Shown: piece after piece, positions 18,420 to 27,457 of the stretch
How the letters are laid out: each line of letters begins with the position of its first letter
Position numbering within the stretch: the stretch's first letter is position 1
Source of the DNA: Corynebacterium lemuris
GTDB lineage: Bacteria > Actinomycetota > Actinomycetes > Mycobacteriales > Mycobacteriaceae
Length of the DNA: 64,000 nt
Assembly (NCBI RefSeq): GCF_024919295.1
Contig: NZ_JANWTC010000003.1
Location: forward strand, 124,001-188,000
Reading direction: 5' to 3'
Position numbers and translations under genes: made by a program
The notes under the pieces: model-generated
What the model saw: only the letters and a program-made list of their open reading frames with translations
Told to the model about the DNA's origin: nothing
Databases searched by the model: none

Positions 18420-20663
18420 CTAGTTCTGGCCCTCGACGGGGACCAGGGAGATCTTGCCGCGGTTGTCGATGTCGGCGATCTCGACCTGGATCTTATCGCC
18501 CACGTTGATCACGTCCTCGACCTTCTCGATGCGCTCGCCGCCACCCAGGTTGGAGATGTGGATCAGGCCGTCACGGCCCGGGGTCAGGGAGACGAAGGCG
18601 CCGAACGGCACGGTCTTGACCACGGTGCCCAGGAAGCGCTCACCGATCTTGGGCAGCTGCGGGTTCGCGATGGAGTTGATCTTGTCCATCGCGGCGTCGA
18701 CGGCCGCACCGGTGGTGGCGGAGACGTGCACGGTGCCGTCATCCTCGATGGACACGTCCGCGCCGGTCTCCTCCGTGATGGAGTTGATGGTCTTGCCCTT
18801 CGGGCCGATGAGCTCACCGATCTTGGACACCGGGATCTTCAGGCTGGTGATCTTCGGCGCCAGGTCGGACATCTCGTCCGGGGCGTCGATGACCTCGGCC
18901 ATGGTGTCCAGGATTGCCAGACGGGCGTCACGGGCCTGGGACAGGGCGTCGGCGAGCACCTTCGAGGGGATGCCGTCGAGCTTGGTGTCCAACTGCAGGG
19001 CGGTGATGAACTCGGCGGTGCCGGCCACCTTGAAGTCCATGTCACCGAAGGCGTCCTCCGCACCGAGGATGTCGGTGAGGGAGACATAGCGGGTCTCACC
19101 GTCGACCTCATCGGAGACCAGGCCCATGGCGATACCCGCGACCGGGGCCTTCAGCGGCACACCGGCGTTGTACAGGGCGAGGGTGGAGGCGCAGACGGAA
19201 CCCATGGAGGTGGAACCGTTGGACCCCAGGGCCTCGGAGACCTGGCGGATGGCGTAGGGGAACTCCTCACGCGTCGGCAGCACCGGCTCGATGGCGCGCG
19301 CGGCGAGGGCGCCGTGGCCGATCTCGCGGCGCTTCGGGGAACCCACGCGGCCGGTCTCGCCGGTGGAGTACGGCGGGAAGTTGTAGTGGTGGATGTAGCG
19401 CTTGGAGGTCTCCGCGGACAGCGAGTCGATCTGCTGCTCCATCTTGAGCATGTCCAGGGTGGTCACACCGAGGATCTGGGTCTCGCCGCGTTCGAAGAGG
19501 GCGGAGCCGTGGGCGCGCGGGATGAGGTCCACCTCGACGCCGAGGTCGCGGATGTCGGAGGGGCCGCGGCCGTCGATACGGAAGCCCTCGGTGAGGATCT
19601 TGTTGCGCACGATCTGCTTCATCAGGGAGTTGAAGGCGGCGCGGATCTGCTTGGAGGCGTCCTCGGTGGCGAAGGTGTCCAGCAGGGACTCCTCGATCTC
19701 CACCATGTAGGCGTTGGCGGCGTCCTCGCGCTCGTGCTTGCCCTTGATGGTCATCAGCTTGGTCAGCTTCTGCTCCGCCTTCTTCTTCACCACGGAGAAG
19801 ACCTCGTCGGAGTAGGCGGGGAACAGCGGGAACTCCTGGCGCTCCTTGGCGGCGCGCTCAGCGAGGCCGGCCTGGGCCTGGCACAGGAGGGCGATGAAGG
19901 GTTTCGCGGCCTCCAGGCCCTGGGCGACGACATCCTCGGTCGGGGTCGGGGCACCGCCCTCGATGAGCTGGAGGGCGTGATCGGCGGCGCCGGCCTCCAC
20001 CATCATGATGGCGACATCGTCGGAGCTGCCCTTGCCCTGCCCGGGGAGGCGGCCGGAGACGACCATCTCGAAGACGCTCTTCTCACGCTGCTCGTGGGTC
20101 GGGAAGGCGATCCACTGGCCCTTCGGGTGCTTTTCGTCGGTGATCAGCGCCACGCGGACAGCGCCGACCGGACCGGAGACCGGCAGGCCGGAGAGCTGGG
20201 TGGCGGCGGAGGCGCCGTTGATGGCGACGACGTCGTAGTAATCCGCCGGGTTGTGCGAGAGCACGGTGATGATGACCTGGACCTCGTTGCGCAGACCCGA
20301 CACGAAGGTGGGGCGCAGCGGGCGGTCGATCAGGCGGGCGGCCAGGATGGCCTCCGTGCCGGGACGTCCCTCACGGCGGAAGAAGGAACCGGGGATGCGG
20401 CCCGCGGCGTACATCCGCTCCTCGACGTCCACGGTCAGCGGGAAGAAGTCCAGGCCCTCGCGTGGCTGGTTGGATGCGGTGACTGTGGCCAGCAGCATGT
20501 TCTCATCATCCAGGTAGGTGGTGACGGAACCGCCGGCCTGGCGGGCCAGCTGGCCGGTCTCAAAACGGATCGTGCGGGTACCGAAGGCACCGTTGTCGAT
20601 CTCTACGGCGGCCTCGGTCACCCCGAAGTCCTCGTCCACGTGAAAAGTCACGGGATTGCTCAT
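18420..20663 (-). CDS. pnp: Polyribonucleotide nucleotidyltransferase (PNPase/GpsI)
   Basis: 747-residue phosphorolytic 3'-5' exoribonuclease of mRNA decay. Two RNase PH-like domains carry [20 protein letters not shown] and the phosphate-binding [14 protein letters not shown] motif near residue 480. KH ([19 protein letters not shown]) and S1 ([19 protein letters not shown]) RNA-binding domains close the protein. ATG at 20663 follows AAGGAG by 5 nt. It normally sits next to rpsO; here a gene on the other strand separates them. Confidence 0.97.
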   Translation of the reverse strand: MSNPVTFHVDEDFGVTEAAVEIDNGAFGTRTIRFETGQLARQAGGSVTTYLDDENMLLATVTASNQPREGLDFFPLTVDVEERMYAAGRIPGSFFRREGRPGTEAILAARLIDRPLRPTFVSGLRNEVQVIITVLSHNPADYYDVVAINGASAATQLSGLPVSGPVGAVRVALITDEKHPKGQWIAFPTHEQREKSVFEMVVSGRLPGQGKGSSDDVAIMMVEAGAADHALQLIEGGAPTPTEDVVAQGLEAAKPFIALLCQAQAGLAERAAKERQEFPLFPAYSDEVFSVVKKKAEQKLTKLMTIKGKHEREDAANAYMVEIEESLLDTFATEDASKQIRAAFNSLMKQIVRNKILTEGFRIDGRGPSDIRDLGVEVDLIPRAHGSALFERGETQILGVTTLDMLKMEQQIDSLSAETSKRYIHHYNFPPYSTGETGRVGSPKRREIGHGALAARAIEPVLPTREEFPYAIRQVSEALGSNGSTSMGSVCASTLALYNAGVPLKAPVAGIAMGLVSDEVDGETRYVSLTDILGAEDAFGDMDFKVAGTAEFITALQLDTKLDGIPSKVLADALSQARDARLAILDTMAEVIDAPDEMSDLAPKITSLKIPVSKIGELIGPKGKTINSITEETGADVSIEDDGTVHVSATTGAAVDAAMDKINSIANPQLPKIGERFLGTVVKTVPFGAFVSLTPGRDGLIHISNLGGGERIEKVEDVINVGDKIQVEIADIDNRGKISLVPVEGQN

Positions 20664-20749
20664 GTATCTCCTTCAATGAGAGGTCGGTGATCGTCGATGC
20701 CACCGAAAATGTGTCGTCCTTGATACAACGAAGGTCTATTCTAGCAGGC

Positions 20750-21256
20750 ATGCTCATGCTGGCCATATGGTGCTTGCCGACGCTCGTGGACCTCACCGCC
20801 CGCCGGGGTGCGCCGGCGGCTTTCCGCCGTAACGGCCTCATCGCGGCGGGCTGGTGGTGGATCGGCTGGGGTGTGGTCGCAGGCCTCCTCGGATTCCTCG
20901 CCGGCCATGTCGCGGCGATGAATATCCCGGCCTCCGCGTTGGGTTCCGCCGGCCTGGGCGGCCTGCTCGGGGTGGCGGCCGCCGCGGCGGGTGAGGAGAT
21001 CTTCTTCCGCGGTTTCCTCCAGGGCTGGCTCGATTCCCGCTGGGGTGTGCGGGCGGCGGTGTGGGGCCAGGCCGTGGCCTTCCTTCTCCCCCACCTGCTG
21101 CTGGTCCTGGTGGAACCGGCCCTGTGGGTGCTGCTGCCCGTGCAGTTCCTCATCGGCCTGGCCCTCGGCATGCTGCGGTGGCGTTCCGGTTCCGTGTGGC
21201 CGGCGGTGGTCGCCCATGTGCTGACCAACGTGACCGCGGGACTGCTCTACCAGTGA
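20750..21256 (+). CDS. CPBP family intramembrane metalloprotease
   Basis: 168-residue membrane protein of the CAAX-protease/bacteriocin-processing (CPBP, Abi) family. The glutamate motif EEIFFRGF is at about residues 83-90, followed by the later His blocks LPHLLLVLVE and VVAHVLTN. Substrate unknown. ATG at 20750 is chosen because TATTCT lies exactly 7 nt upstream, as for other leaderless genes here; an in-frame start at 20687 would add a polar extension overlapping the pnp leader. It is inserted between rpsO and pnp on the opposite strand. Confidence 0.82.
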   Translation: MLMLAIWCLPTLVDLTARRGAPAAFRRNGLIAAGWWWIGWGVVAGLLGFLAGHVAAMNIPASALGSAGLGGLLGVAAAAAGEEIFFRGFLQGWLDSRWGVRAAVWGQAVAFLLPHLLLVLVEPALWVLLPVQFLIGLALGMLRWRSGSVWPAVVAHVLTNVTAGLLYQ

Positions 21257-21270
21257 GCCGGGGACGGCAA

Positions 21271-21301
21271 AACCCGCCCGGCCGTGTCGGCGGGGCGGGT
21301 T
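21271..21301. terminator. Terminator between rpsO and the CPBP gene
   Basis: Arms AACCCGCCC and GGGCGGGTT (9 bp) with a 13-nt loop. The minus-strand side continues TTTTGCC, so it mainly terminates rpsO; it can also end the CPBP gene. Confidence 0.75.
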
Positions 21302-21318
21302 CTGGGGAAGATCAGCGA

Positions 21319-21588
21319 CTAGCGACGCAGGCCCAGGCGGGCGATCAGGTCACGGTAGCGGCCGATGTTCTCGCCGGCCAGGTACTTCAGCAGGCCACGG
21401 CGACGACCGACGAGCAGCAGCAGGCCACGACGGGAGTGGTGGTCGTGCTTGTGGAACTTCAGGTGCTCGGTCAGGGTGTTGATGCGGTTGGTCAGCATCG
21501 CGACCTGAGCCTCCGGGGAACCGGTGTCGGTCTCGTGGAGACCGTACTCGGCGAGGATCGTCTTCTTCTGCTCAGAAGTCAGAGCCAT
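21319..21588 (-). CDS. rpsO: 30S ribosomal protein S15
   Basis: 89-residue primary 16S rRNA-binding protein of the small subunit. The sequence is a full-length S15 with the conserved [19 protein letters not shown] core and [13 protein letters not shown] end. ATG at 21588 follows AAGGAAAAGAG. A two-tier stem-loop in its leader is a candidate autoregulatory site, as S15 often controls its own mRNA. Ends at a strong terminator, so it is not co-transcribed with pnp here. Confidence 0.98.
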   Translation of the reverse strand: MALTSEQKKTILAEYGLHETDTGSPEAQVAMLTNRINTLTEHLKFHKHDHHSRRGLLLLVGRRRGLLKYLAGENIGRYRDLIARLGLRR

Positions 21589-21612
21589 GGGATTTCTCTT
21601 TTCCTTGTTTCA

Positions 21613-21661
21613 GTCCACATGAAGGATCACCGGCCATCCGGTGGGCGCAACTGCTGTGGAC
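21613..21661 (-). promoter_or_regulatory. Structured rpsO leader, candidate S15 autoregulatory site
   Basis: Outer 7-bp arms GTCCACA/TGTGGAC (21655-21661 and 21613-21619) enclose a perfect hairpin CACCGG-ATGG-CCGGTG (21628-21643). The outer arm can alternatively fold into a local hairpin closed by CTGC/GCAG. It ends about 25 bp before the rpsO start. Confidence 0.4.
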
Positions 21662-21750
21662 CGCAGTCGCATGAAGCCTCGGGGAATCTTACCGGTTGGG
21701 GGTCTGGGGGCCAAATTCCTCACGTCCGAAACGAACCAAGACCATTCGCC

Positions 21751-21794
21751 GCCAGCGTGCTGTCAGGTCAGCGCGGACCTGACAGCACGCTGGC
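21751..21794. repeat. 19-bp perfect inverted repeat
   Basis: Arms 21751-21769 and 21776-21794 are perfectly complementary around a 6-nt loop. It lies at the left edge of the accessory island, about 15 bp before the transposase remnant. It may be a terminator for rightward or leftward transcripts (weak T content, ATATTTAT to the right) or part of an element boundary. Confidence 0.7.
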
Positions 21795-21805
21795 ATATTT
21801 ATCAT

Positions 21806-22228
21806 CCGGGGTTCATCGTAAACACCGCCTGGCTGGTGTGCCCGGTCATGGCCTTCAACCTCACCCAAGCGGCCGGGACCATCACCGGTACTGCGTTGGC
21901 CGATGGCATCGCGACAATAATCCGGCGCATGGTCATCACGGTTGCCGCCCGCCTAGCACGCAGCGCCCGGTGGTTGATTCTGCACCTGCTTGAACAACGG
22001 CAGTCGAAAACCCAGTGGACCCGACTGTTCGATCACAGCCGCCCACCATCGACAACCGCCCCCGTCCGACCACCCGAGTCGAACTCCTTCGGCGCGAGAC
22101 AAACAAGAACACGTGGAATGACCAGGAGAATATGCGATCCGGAGATCACCTCTGCCTCAAATTTCTGGGCACACCTGCTTTGGAACACAACTCACCACCG
22201 CAAGTCGATCGGTGGATCGAGGCTAAGC
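21806..22228 (+). mobile_element. IS1380-type transposase remnant
   Basis: A plus-strand frame from 21806 reads NTAWLVCPVMAFNLTQAAG, then TIIRRMVITVAARLARSARW and LHLLEQRQSKTQWTRLFDHS (to about 22040). This is the C-terminal end of IS1380-family transposases. Nothing of the catalytic N-terminal two thirds is present and no start opens the frame, so it is dead. The right boundary is uncertain; GGTGGATCGAGGCTAAG at 22211-22227 is a possible old element end. The remaining 22040-22380 holds no recognisable gene, only the leader of the IclR gene. Confidence 0.72.
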
Positions 22229-22382
22229 GTTCGAGCAGGGATACGATGATGTGTCGGTCCGCGCTTCACTTGCCCTGTACTGCAGCTTTGCAGCAGAACC
22301 GAAAAGCAGGGCGACAGTTCTCTCCGGTCCGGAACCGAATGGCAGTATCATCATTGAGCAAAGATTAGAGAGGACGATTGCG

Positions 22383-23195
22383 GTGGATGAAGGTAAGACG
22401 CCCCGTCAAGGCATCCAGTCTGTGGAGACGGGTATGCAGATCCTTAACGCGATGGCGAATGCTGGACGCCCGCTCTCCCTCTCCGAAGTCAGCAAACTGG
22501 CGGAGATGCCACCCAGCAAGGCCCATCGCTACCTGGTGAGCTTCGGCCGCGTGGGTATGACGCAGCAGGATGCCGGCACAAGTTTCTACGACCTGGGCCC
22601 GGCCATGAGACGGATCGGCGCGGAGGCCCTGCGCCGGACAAACGAAGTCCAGAGCGCCTCCAACCATGCGATGGAGCTTCGGGACCGAACCGGCCATTCA
22701 GTGAACGTCTTTGTGTGGGGCGATGCTGGCCCCACGCTGGTCAACTGGGCATATGGTGCGCACACCATCAGCATCACGGTGCGCATCGGTGCCAGCCTGC
22801 CGCTTCTGGGTTCCAGTGCCGGACTGATCTACCTGAGCACCTTGCCGGAGAGCATGGTGAAGAAGCTTCTCGACGCCGAGATCGCCGCCGATCCGCTGGC
22901 CAGGCAACGGTGGGAGCACTTCCCGGAGACCCGGGAAGAGATTCTCCGGAAGGGATATGCGATGGTCTCCGACAGCGTCCTGCCGGGAGTGTCCTCAATG
23001 TCTGCTGCGGCTTTCGCCGCTGCCGACCCCATTCCCCTGGTCCTTTCCCTGGTGGCCCCCAAGTCCCTGGTTCAGAAGGACAATCAAGAGAAGCTGGCAG
23101 AAGTGTTGACGGAAACAACCCGCCGTCTCTCTCAGGAACTGGGAGGAAACGGCGGGCACATGCTGCCACCAGGCAGTGGCGAAGGCCTGACGTGA
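22383..23195 (+). CDS. IclR family transcriptional regulator
   Basis: 270-residue regulator with an N-terminal winged helix (about residues 10-70, LSLSEVSKLAEMPPSKAHRYL) and a C-terminal IclR effector domain (GHSVNVFVWGDAGPTLVNW; SSAGLIYLSTL). IclR proteins control aromatic degradation in corynebacteria, and this one neighbours a resorcylate pathway, so it is its likely regulator with a pathway phenol as effector (inference). GTG at 22383 follows GAGAGGAC; an earlier in-frame start at 22251 would add an unrelated tail. Confidence 0.9.
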   Translation: MDEGKTPRQGIQSVETGMQILNAMANAGRPLSLSEVSKLAEMPPSKAHRYLVSFGRVGMTQQDAGTSFYDLGPAMRRIGAEALRRTNEVQSASNHAMELRDRTGHSVNVFVWGDAGPTLVNWAYGAHTISITVRIGASLPLLGSSAGLIYLSTLPESMVKKLLDAEIAADPLARQRWEHFPETREEILRKGYAMVSDSVLPGVSSMSAAAFAAADPIPLVLSLVAPKSLVQKDNQEKLAEVLTETTRRLSQELGGNGGHMLPPGSGEGLT

Positions 23196-23196
23196 T

Positions 23197-24528
23197 CTAG
23201 CTGGATCGGCCGACCATGCGGGGTACCAGCGCCGCGGCCGTGGCACCGACCAGTGCCGGGATGGCGAAGGCGTAGAAATTCCACTCGTCGGACAGCGGGG
23301 ATGTCAGCACCCAGGCACCAAGGGACGGGCCGACAATCGCGCCGACTCGACCGATGGCCAAAGCCCAGGACAGGCCGTTTCCGCGCAGAGCCGGGGCATA
23401 TCGGGTGGCGATCAGGGCATTGCCGAGGATCTGCGAGCCGATGAAGCCGAAACCACTGACGAAAACCAGGATGTAGAAGATCCAGACGGGCGGCTGCAGG
23501 CTCATCAGGAGCAGGCTGATCGCGCCAACCAGGAAGGCGCAGATCACAATGGCCTTGGTGCCGATAACCTCAGCGATTCGCCCACCGAGGATGACACCGG
23601 TTGCGACGCCTGCCCACATGGCCACGGTCTGAATCAGTGCGGAACCCAGGCTGTATCCGATGGCCTGGAGCATGGTGGGCAGCCAGGCGCTGATGCCGAA
23701 CACCAGGAGGAGACCACAGAAAGACAGTGCCCAGAACAACAGGGTGGACGTGCGGACTCCGGGGGCAAAGAGCGCACCGAGTCCCAGGAAGCGGCCTGGC
23801 CTGTCCGACGGGTTGGCCTTCGTCGAAGGCAGGTTGTACTTCGCCTCAATGAGTGCAGCGAGCTCCTCATTGCCCTTCCGGCGCAAGAAGACAGGGCTGT
23901 CAGGCAGACGTCGGTACATGAAGGCGACGAGGACGACAGGTGCGATACCGATGATGTAGAGCCACCGGTAGGACTGGCCCATCAGAAGGGCGGCCAGGAG
24001 AGGTGCGCACATGGCACCGATCGCGTAACCGCTCATGGCCAGGCCGACGTTGCGGGCGACCTTCCTTGGCTCACTGATATCTGAGACATAGGCGTTAACC
24101 ATGGGGAGCACGATTCCCAGACCAACACCCACCACCAGTCGACCGATGCCGAACACGGCTGCGGTGGGGGCCAGCGCGTTGGCAACCATGCCGAGGGAGA
24201 AGATGGCGATACCGAAAGCAATCAGCCGAAGATGGCCGAATCGGTGGACCATGGCCCCGGCAAAACCCGCCCCGAAGAGCATGCCGATGCCCACGACCGA
24301 ACCCATGATGCCGACCTGGGCAAGATCAACGTTCAGGCCAGGGTCCTGGAGGATCGCGGGTACGGAAGCGCCATAAACAGCCAGGTCATAGCCCTCCATG
24401 GCGGAAATAACCCAGGCAATAAAGAGAACTAGGCCCTGGCTAGCGATAGTGCGATTTCCCCGTGGGGATTGTCCTGAGGGAGTGCCTGGCTTGGCGGGCA
24501 CTTTCTGCTCCTGGTGCGTGGTGGTCAT
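23197..24528 (-). CDS. MFS transporter, aromatic acid:H+ symporter type
   Basis: 443-residue, 12-segment permease of the AAHS family (PcaK/BenK-like). The first membrane helix carries the aromatic-acid symporter motif AMEGYDLAVYGASVP with its essential Asp. Given the neighbours it probably imports gamma-resorcylate or a related hydroxybenzoate (inference). ATG at 24528 follows GAAGGGAT; an upstream ATG at 24579 lacks a ribosome site. Convergent with the IclR gene (one base apart) and divergent from the catabolic operon. Confidence 0.88.
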   Translation of the reverse strand: MTTTHQEQKVPAKPGTPSGQSPRGNRTIASQGLVLFIAWVISAMEGYDLAVYGASVPAILQDPGLNVDLAQVGIMGSVVGIGMLFGAGFAGAMVHRFGHLRLIAFGIAIFSLGMVANALAPTAAVFGIGRLVVGVGLGIVLPMVNAYVSDISEPRKVARNVGLAMSGYAIGAMCAPLLAALLMGQSYRWLYIIGIAPVVLVAFMYRRLPDSPVFLRRKGNEELAALIEAKYNLPSTKANPSDRPGRFLGLGALFAPGVRTSTLLFWALSFCGLLLVFGISAWLPTMLQAIGYSLGSALIQTVAMWAGVATGVILGGRIAEVIGTKAIVICAFLVGAISLLLMSLQPPVWIFYILVFVSGFGFIGSQILGNALIATRYAPALRGNGLSWALAIGRVGAIVGPSLGAWVLTSPLSDEWNFYAFAIPALVGATAAALVPRMVGRSS

Positions 24529-24573
24529 GGGGATCCCTTCCCTACTGCCGGATTCCGAAAGAGTGAACTGATT

Positions 24574-24593
24574 GCACACTAGTGCACGCTAGC
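24574..24593. promoter_or_regulatory. Tandem operator-like repeats in the MFS/monooxygenase gap
   Basis: GCACACTAGT and GCACGCTAGC lie back to back (24574-24583, 24584-24593) about 46 bp before the transporter gene. The palindrome core GCTAGC recurs at 24716-24721 over the likely -10 box of the catabolic operon. Candidate binding sites of the neighbouring IclR protein. Confidence 0.45.
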
Positions 24594-24694
24594 CCAAAAA
24601 GTAATCCATGTCACGTAAAACTTTTGAAGTGACGCGCACCCCCTCCGGCCGAGAAGGGGAAATCACCCCTCTCCAGCATTTTCACCAAAGCGTA

Positions 24695-24723
24695 TTGCGT
24701 TCCTCATAAGTGAATGCTAGCTT
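24695..24723 (+). promoter_or_regulatory. Likely promoter of the resorcylate operon
   Basis: TTGCGT (24695-24700) and TAGCTT (24718-24723) separated by 17 bp, 48 bp before the monooxygenase start. The GCTAGC palindrome overlaps the -10 box, as expected for a repressed promoter. Confidence 0.45.
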
Positions 24724-24770
24724 CATGAATGTGATCCAGATCAACCAGCCCAATTCCTGTGAGGTGGAAC

Positions 24771-26348
24771 ATGACTAATTCGGTAAATCTCGACTCCAGC
24801 CACATCCGTAGTGACGTCGCCATCGTCGGCTACGGCCCGACCGGCATGGTGCTGGCCGCACTCTTGGGACAGAAGGGCATTAGCGTGACCGTCCTCGAGC
24901 GGTACGAATCCCTCTACTCCAAGCCTCGCGCTGCAGCATTCGATGACGAAACGATGCGCACCTTCCAGCAGCTCGGCGTTGCCGAGAAAGTCCTGGCCGG
25001 CACCAATGTCCAGAACGGTTACGTGTGGGTCAACGGAAAAGGGCAGGTCCTGACCGACTTCGAGTACGACAACCCCGGCCCGAATGGCTGGCCTGCGCAG
25101 TACATGATGTACCAGCCGCACCTGGAGGAAGTGCTCGACGGGGCAGTGCGCAGCATCCCGAACGTTCAGGTATTCCCGGGAGCGGCAGTAACCGAGATCG
25201 AGGACCTCGGGGAGGGTGTTTCCCTCACAGCGCTTACCACCAAGGACCAGCAGATCACGGTGGAGGCCGACTTTGTCGTGGGCGCGGATGGCGGTAACAG
25301 CTTTGTCCGCCAGGCACTCGGTATTGAACTTGACTCGTACGATTTCTCCGAGAACTGGCTGGTGTGCGACTTCAAACTGCACCATGACGTGCCCGGACTT
25401 CCGACCTTCCAGCAGGTCTGCAACCCGGACGAGCCCATCGCGATCGTGAACATCGGTCCCGGGCACCATCGCTTCTCCTTCCGACTGGAGCGTGATGCCG
25501 ACCGGGAGGCCATCGTCGATCCGGACAAGGTCTGGGCCCGTGTCAGCGAATACCTCACGCCAGACGATGCGGAACTCATCCGGGTGGCCAACTACACCTT
25601 CCAGTCAGCCATTGCCGAGCAGTGGCGACGCGGTCGTATTCTGCTCGCCGGCGATGCGGCACACCAGATGCCTCCCTTCCTTGCCCAGGGGATGGTCTCC
25701 GGTATCCGGGATGCCCGCAACCTGGCCTGGAAGATCGAGGCAGTGTTGGGCGGGGCGTCGGAGAATCTTCTCGATACCTTCCAGGAAGAGCGAGAGCCCC
25801 ATGTCCGTTTCATCACCGAGAAGGCGATTGAACTGGGCAAGGTCCAGACCATGCGTGACAAGGTCCAGGCAGAAGAACGCGACCGCACCATGATGGCCGC
25901 CCACGCCGCCCGCCAACGTCCCGACAAGTTCCGCTACCCGCCGATCTCTGGATCCATGATTGCCGGCAATGGCGGGCTCTTCCCCCAGGGATTTGTCTCC
26001 AGCAGCAGTCGTTCCGCCATGTTCGATGACATCGCCGGCACCTCCTGGCAGGTCATCGTCAGCCAGCCGAGCATCCTCAGACAACTGCCTGACACTGTGC
26101 GTGAACGCTTCTCGGCCATGGGTGGCAGTGAGATTTCTTTCGGCATCACCTCCATGCTGGAAGTCGCACCACTCTCTGACACCGGCGGTGTGTACACCTC
26201 CTGGTTCGCGAACGAGGAATGCCTGGCCGTTGTCGTTCGCCCAGACCGCCACATCTACGGAACAGCCCGGTCCGCAGATGAACTCACCCTGCTGCTGGAA
26301 AACCTCACCACCAGCGACGCACACTCCAAAACCCTCACCTACCAGTAG
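24771..26348 (+). CDS. FAD-dependent aromatic hydroxylase, likely resorcinol 4-monooxygenase
   Basis: 525-residue class A flavin monooxygenase. The FAD Rossmann motif GYGPTGMVLAALLG is at about residues 19-32, DG-type motif GADGGNSFVRQAL near 175 and the second FAD motif LLAGDAAHQMPPFLAQGM near 293-310. It belongs to the MhpA/PheA-like group. Next to gamma-resorcylate decarboxylase and hydroxyquinol dioxygenase, the fitting job is resorcinol to hydroxyquinol with NAD(P)H and oxygen (inference). ATG at 24771 follows GAGGTGG. First gene of the catabolic operon. Confidence 0.88.
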   Translation: MTNSVNLDSSHIRSDVAIVGYGPTGMVLAALLGQKGISVTVLERYESLYSKPRAAAFDDETMRTFQQLGVAEKVLAGTNVQNGYVWVNGKGQVLTDFEYDNPGPNGWPAQYMMYQPHLEEVLDGAVRSIPNVQVFPGAAVTEIEDLGEGVSLTALTTKDQQITVEADFVVGADGGNSFVRQALGIELDSYDFSENWLVCDFKLHHDVPGLPTFQQVCNPDEPIAIVNIGPGHHRFSFRLERDADREAIVDPDKVWARVSEYLTPDDAELIRVANYTFQSAIAEQWRRGRILLAGDAAHQMPPFLAQGMVSGIRDARNLAWKIEAVLGGASENLLDTFQEEREPHVRFITEKAIELGKVQTMRDKVQAEERDRTMMAAHAARQRPDKFRYPPISGSMIAGNGGLFPQGFVSSSSRSAMFDDIAGTSWQVIVSQPSILRQLPDTVRERFSAMGGSEISFGITSMLEVAPLSDTGGVYTSWFANEECLAVVVRPDRHIYGTARSADELTLLLENLTTSDAHSKTLTYQ

Positions 26349-26357
26349 GAGCTCAAC

Positions 26358-27374
26358 ATGCAGAACAAAATCGGTCTCGAAGAGCACTTTGCCATCCCGG
26401 ACACCCTCATGGACTCCGCCGGATTCGTCCCGGAACATCGCTGGGGAGAGCTCAAGCGCAGGCTCCTGGATGTCGACCAGGGCCGCATCGACGAAATGGA
26501 TCAGAATGGCCTGGAAACCATGATCCTGTCGCTCAATGCCCCGGCAGTGCAGGCCATCCCGAACCGTGAGGAAGCCATCAGTATCTCGCGTAAGGCCAAT
26601 GACTTCCTGGCCGAACGAGTGGCCGCCTTCCCTGACCGTTTCAAAGGCTTCGCCGCACTCCCCCTGCAGGACCCGCAGGCCGCTGCCGAAGAACTGCACC
26701 GCTGCGTCAACGAGCTGGGCTTCGTCGGCGCCCTGGTCAACGGCTTCTCCCAGGATGAGCAGACAGGCGACGGCAACGTCCCGCTCTACTACGACCTCCC
26801 CCAGTACCGGGACTTCTGGGCAGAAGTGGAAAAACTCGATGTTCCCTTCTACCTCCACCCCCGCAACCCGCTCCCCCAGGACGCACGAATCTACGATGGC
26901 CACCCGTGGCTGCTTGGCCCGACCTGGGGATTTGCCCAGGAAACCGCTGTCCACTCGCTCCGACTGATGGCCTCCGGCCTCTTCGACCAGTTCCCGGACC
27001 TGCAGATCGTTCTCGGCCATCTGGGCGAAGGAATCCCCGCCATGCTCTGGCGGATGGACAACCGCAACGCCTGGGTGGAGGCAGAACCCAACTACCCCGC
27101 CGAGAAGAGCTTCCACCACTACTTCACCAACAACTTCCACATCACCACCTCCGGCAACTTCCGCACCCAGACCTTGCAGGATGCGCTGCTGGAAATCGGT
27201 TCCGACCGAATCCTGTTCTCCACCGACTGGCCCTTCGAAAACGTCAATCACGCAGCGAACTGGTTTGATTCAGCTGCCATCTCCGAGGCTGACCGTCAGA
27301 AAATCGGCCGCGATAATGCAGCAAAGCTCTTCAAGTTGGAAGCTGGCTTAACTCCGGCTCTGCTCAGCAACTAA
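26358..27374 (+). CDS. Gamma-resorcylate decarboxylase
   Basis: 338-residue amidohydrolase-fold decarboxylase that converts 2,6-dihydroxybenzoate reversibly to resorcinol. The metal ligands of characterised enzymes are all present: Glu8 (LEEH), His167 (YLHPRNP), His221 (GHLGEG) and Asp290 (STDWPF), offset by a three-residue insertion near 135. Blocks such as METMILSLNAP-like ETMILSLNAPAVQAIP and SGNFRTQTL follow the family closely. ATG has TAGGAG 7 nt upstream, 9 bp after the monooxygenase. Cytosolic, Mn-dependent in homologues. Confidence 0.93.
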   Translation: MQNKIGLEEHFAIPDTLMDSAGFVPEHRWGELKRRLLDVDQGRIDEMDQNGLETMILSLNAPAVQAIPNREEAISISRKANDFLAERVAAFPDRFKGFAALPLQDPQAAAEELHRCVNELGFVGALVNGFSQDEQTGDGNVPLYYDLPQYRDFWAEVEKLDVPFYLHPRNPLPQDARIYDGHPWLLGPTWGFAQETAVHSLRLMASGLFDQFPDLQIVLGHLGEGIPAMLWRMDNRNAWVEAEPNYPAEKSFHHYFTNNFHITTSGNFRTQTLQDALLEIGSDRILFSTDWPFENVNHAANWFDSAAISEADRQKIGRDNAAKLFKLEAGLTPALLSN

Positions 27375-27384
27375 AAAATGCCTC

Positions 27385-27415
27385 GCCGCCCCAGCACACC
27401 ACCGTATGGGGCGGC
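27385..27415 (+). terminator. Intercistronic hairpin in the resorcylate operon
   Basis: GCCGCCCC and GGGGCGGC (8 bp) with a 15-nt loop and a following TTT. It lies between the decarboxylase and maleylacetate reductase genes and may be a partial terminator or a processing site lowering downstream expression. Confidence 0.5.
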
Positions 27416-27457
27416 TTTGGCATCCCGGTAACCAGCACCAACCACAAAGGAACTGCT

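Noticed and set aside
18558..20690. 710-codon open frame opposite pnp
   Set aside because: Shadow of the PNPase gene caused by third-position GC bias; composition is His/Asp/Gly-rich without any family match.
25605..27251. 548-codon minus-strand frame across the monooxygenase and decarboxylase genes
   Set aside because: Spans two well-supported plus-strand genes and shows no domain.
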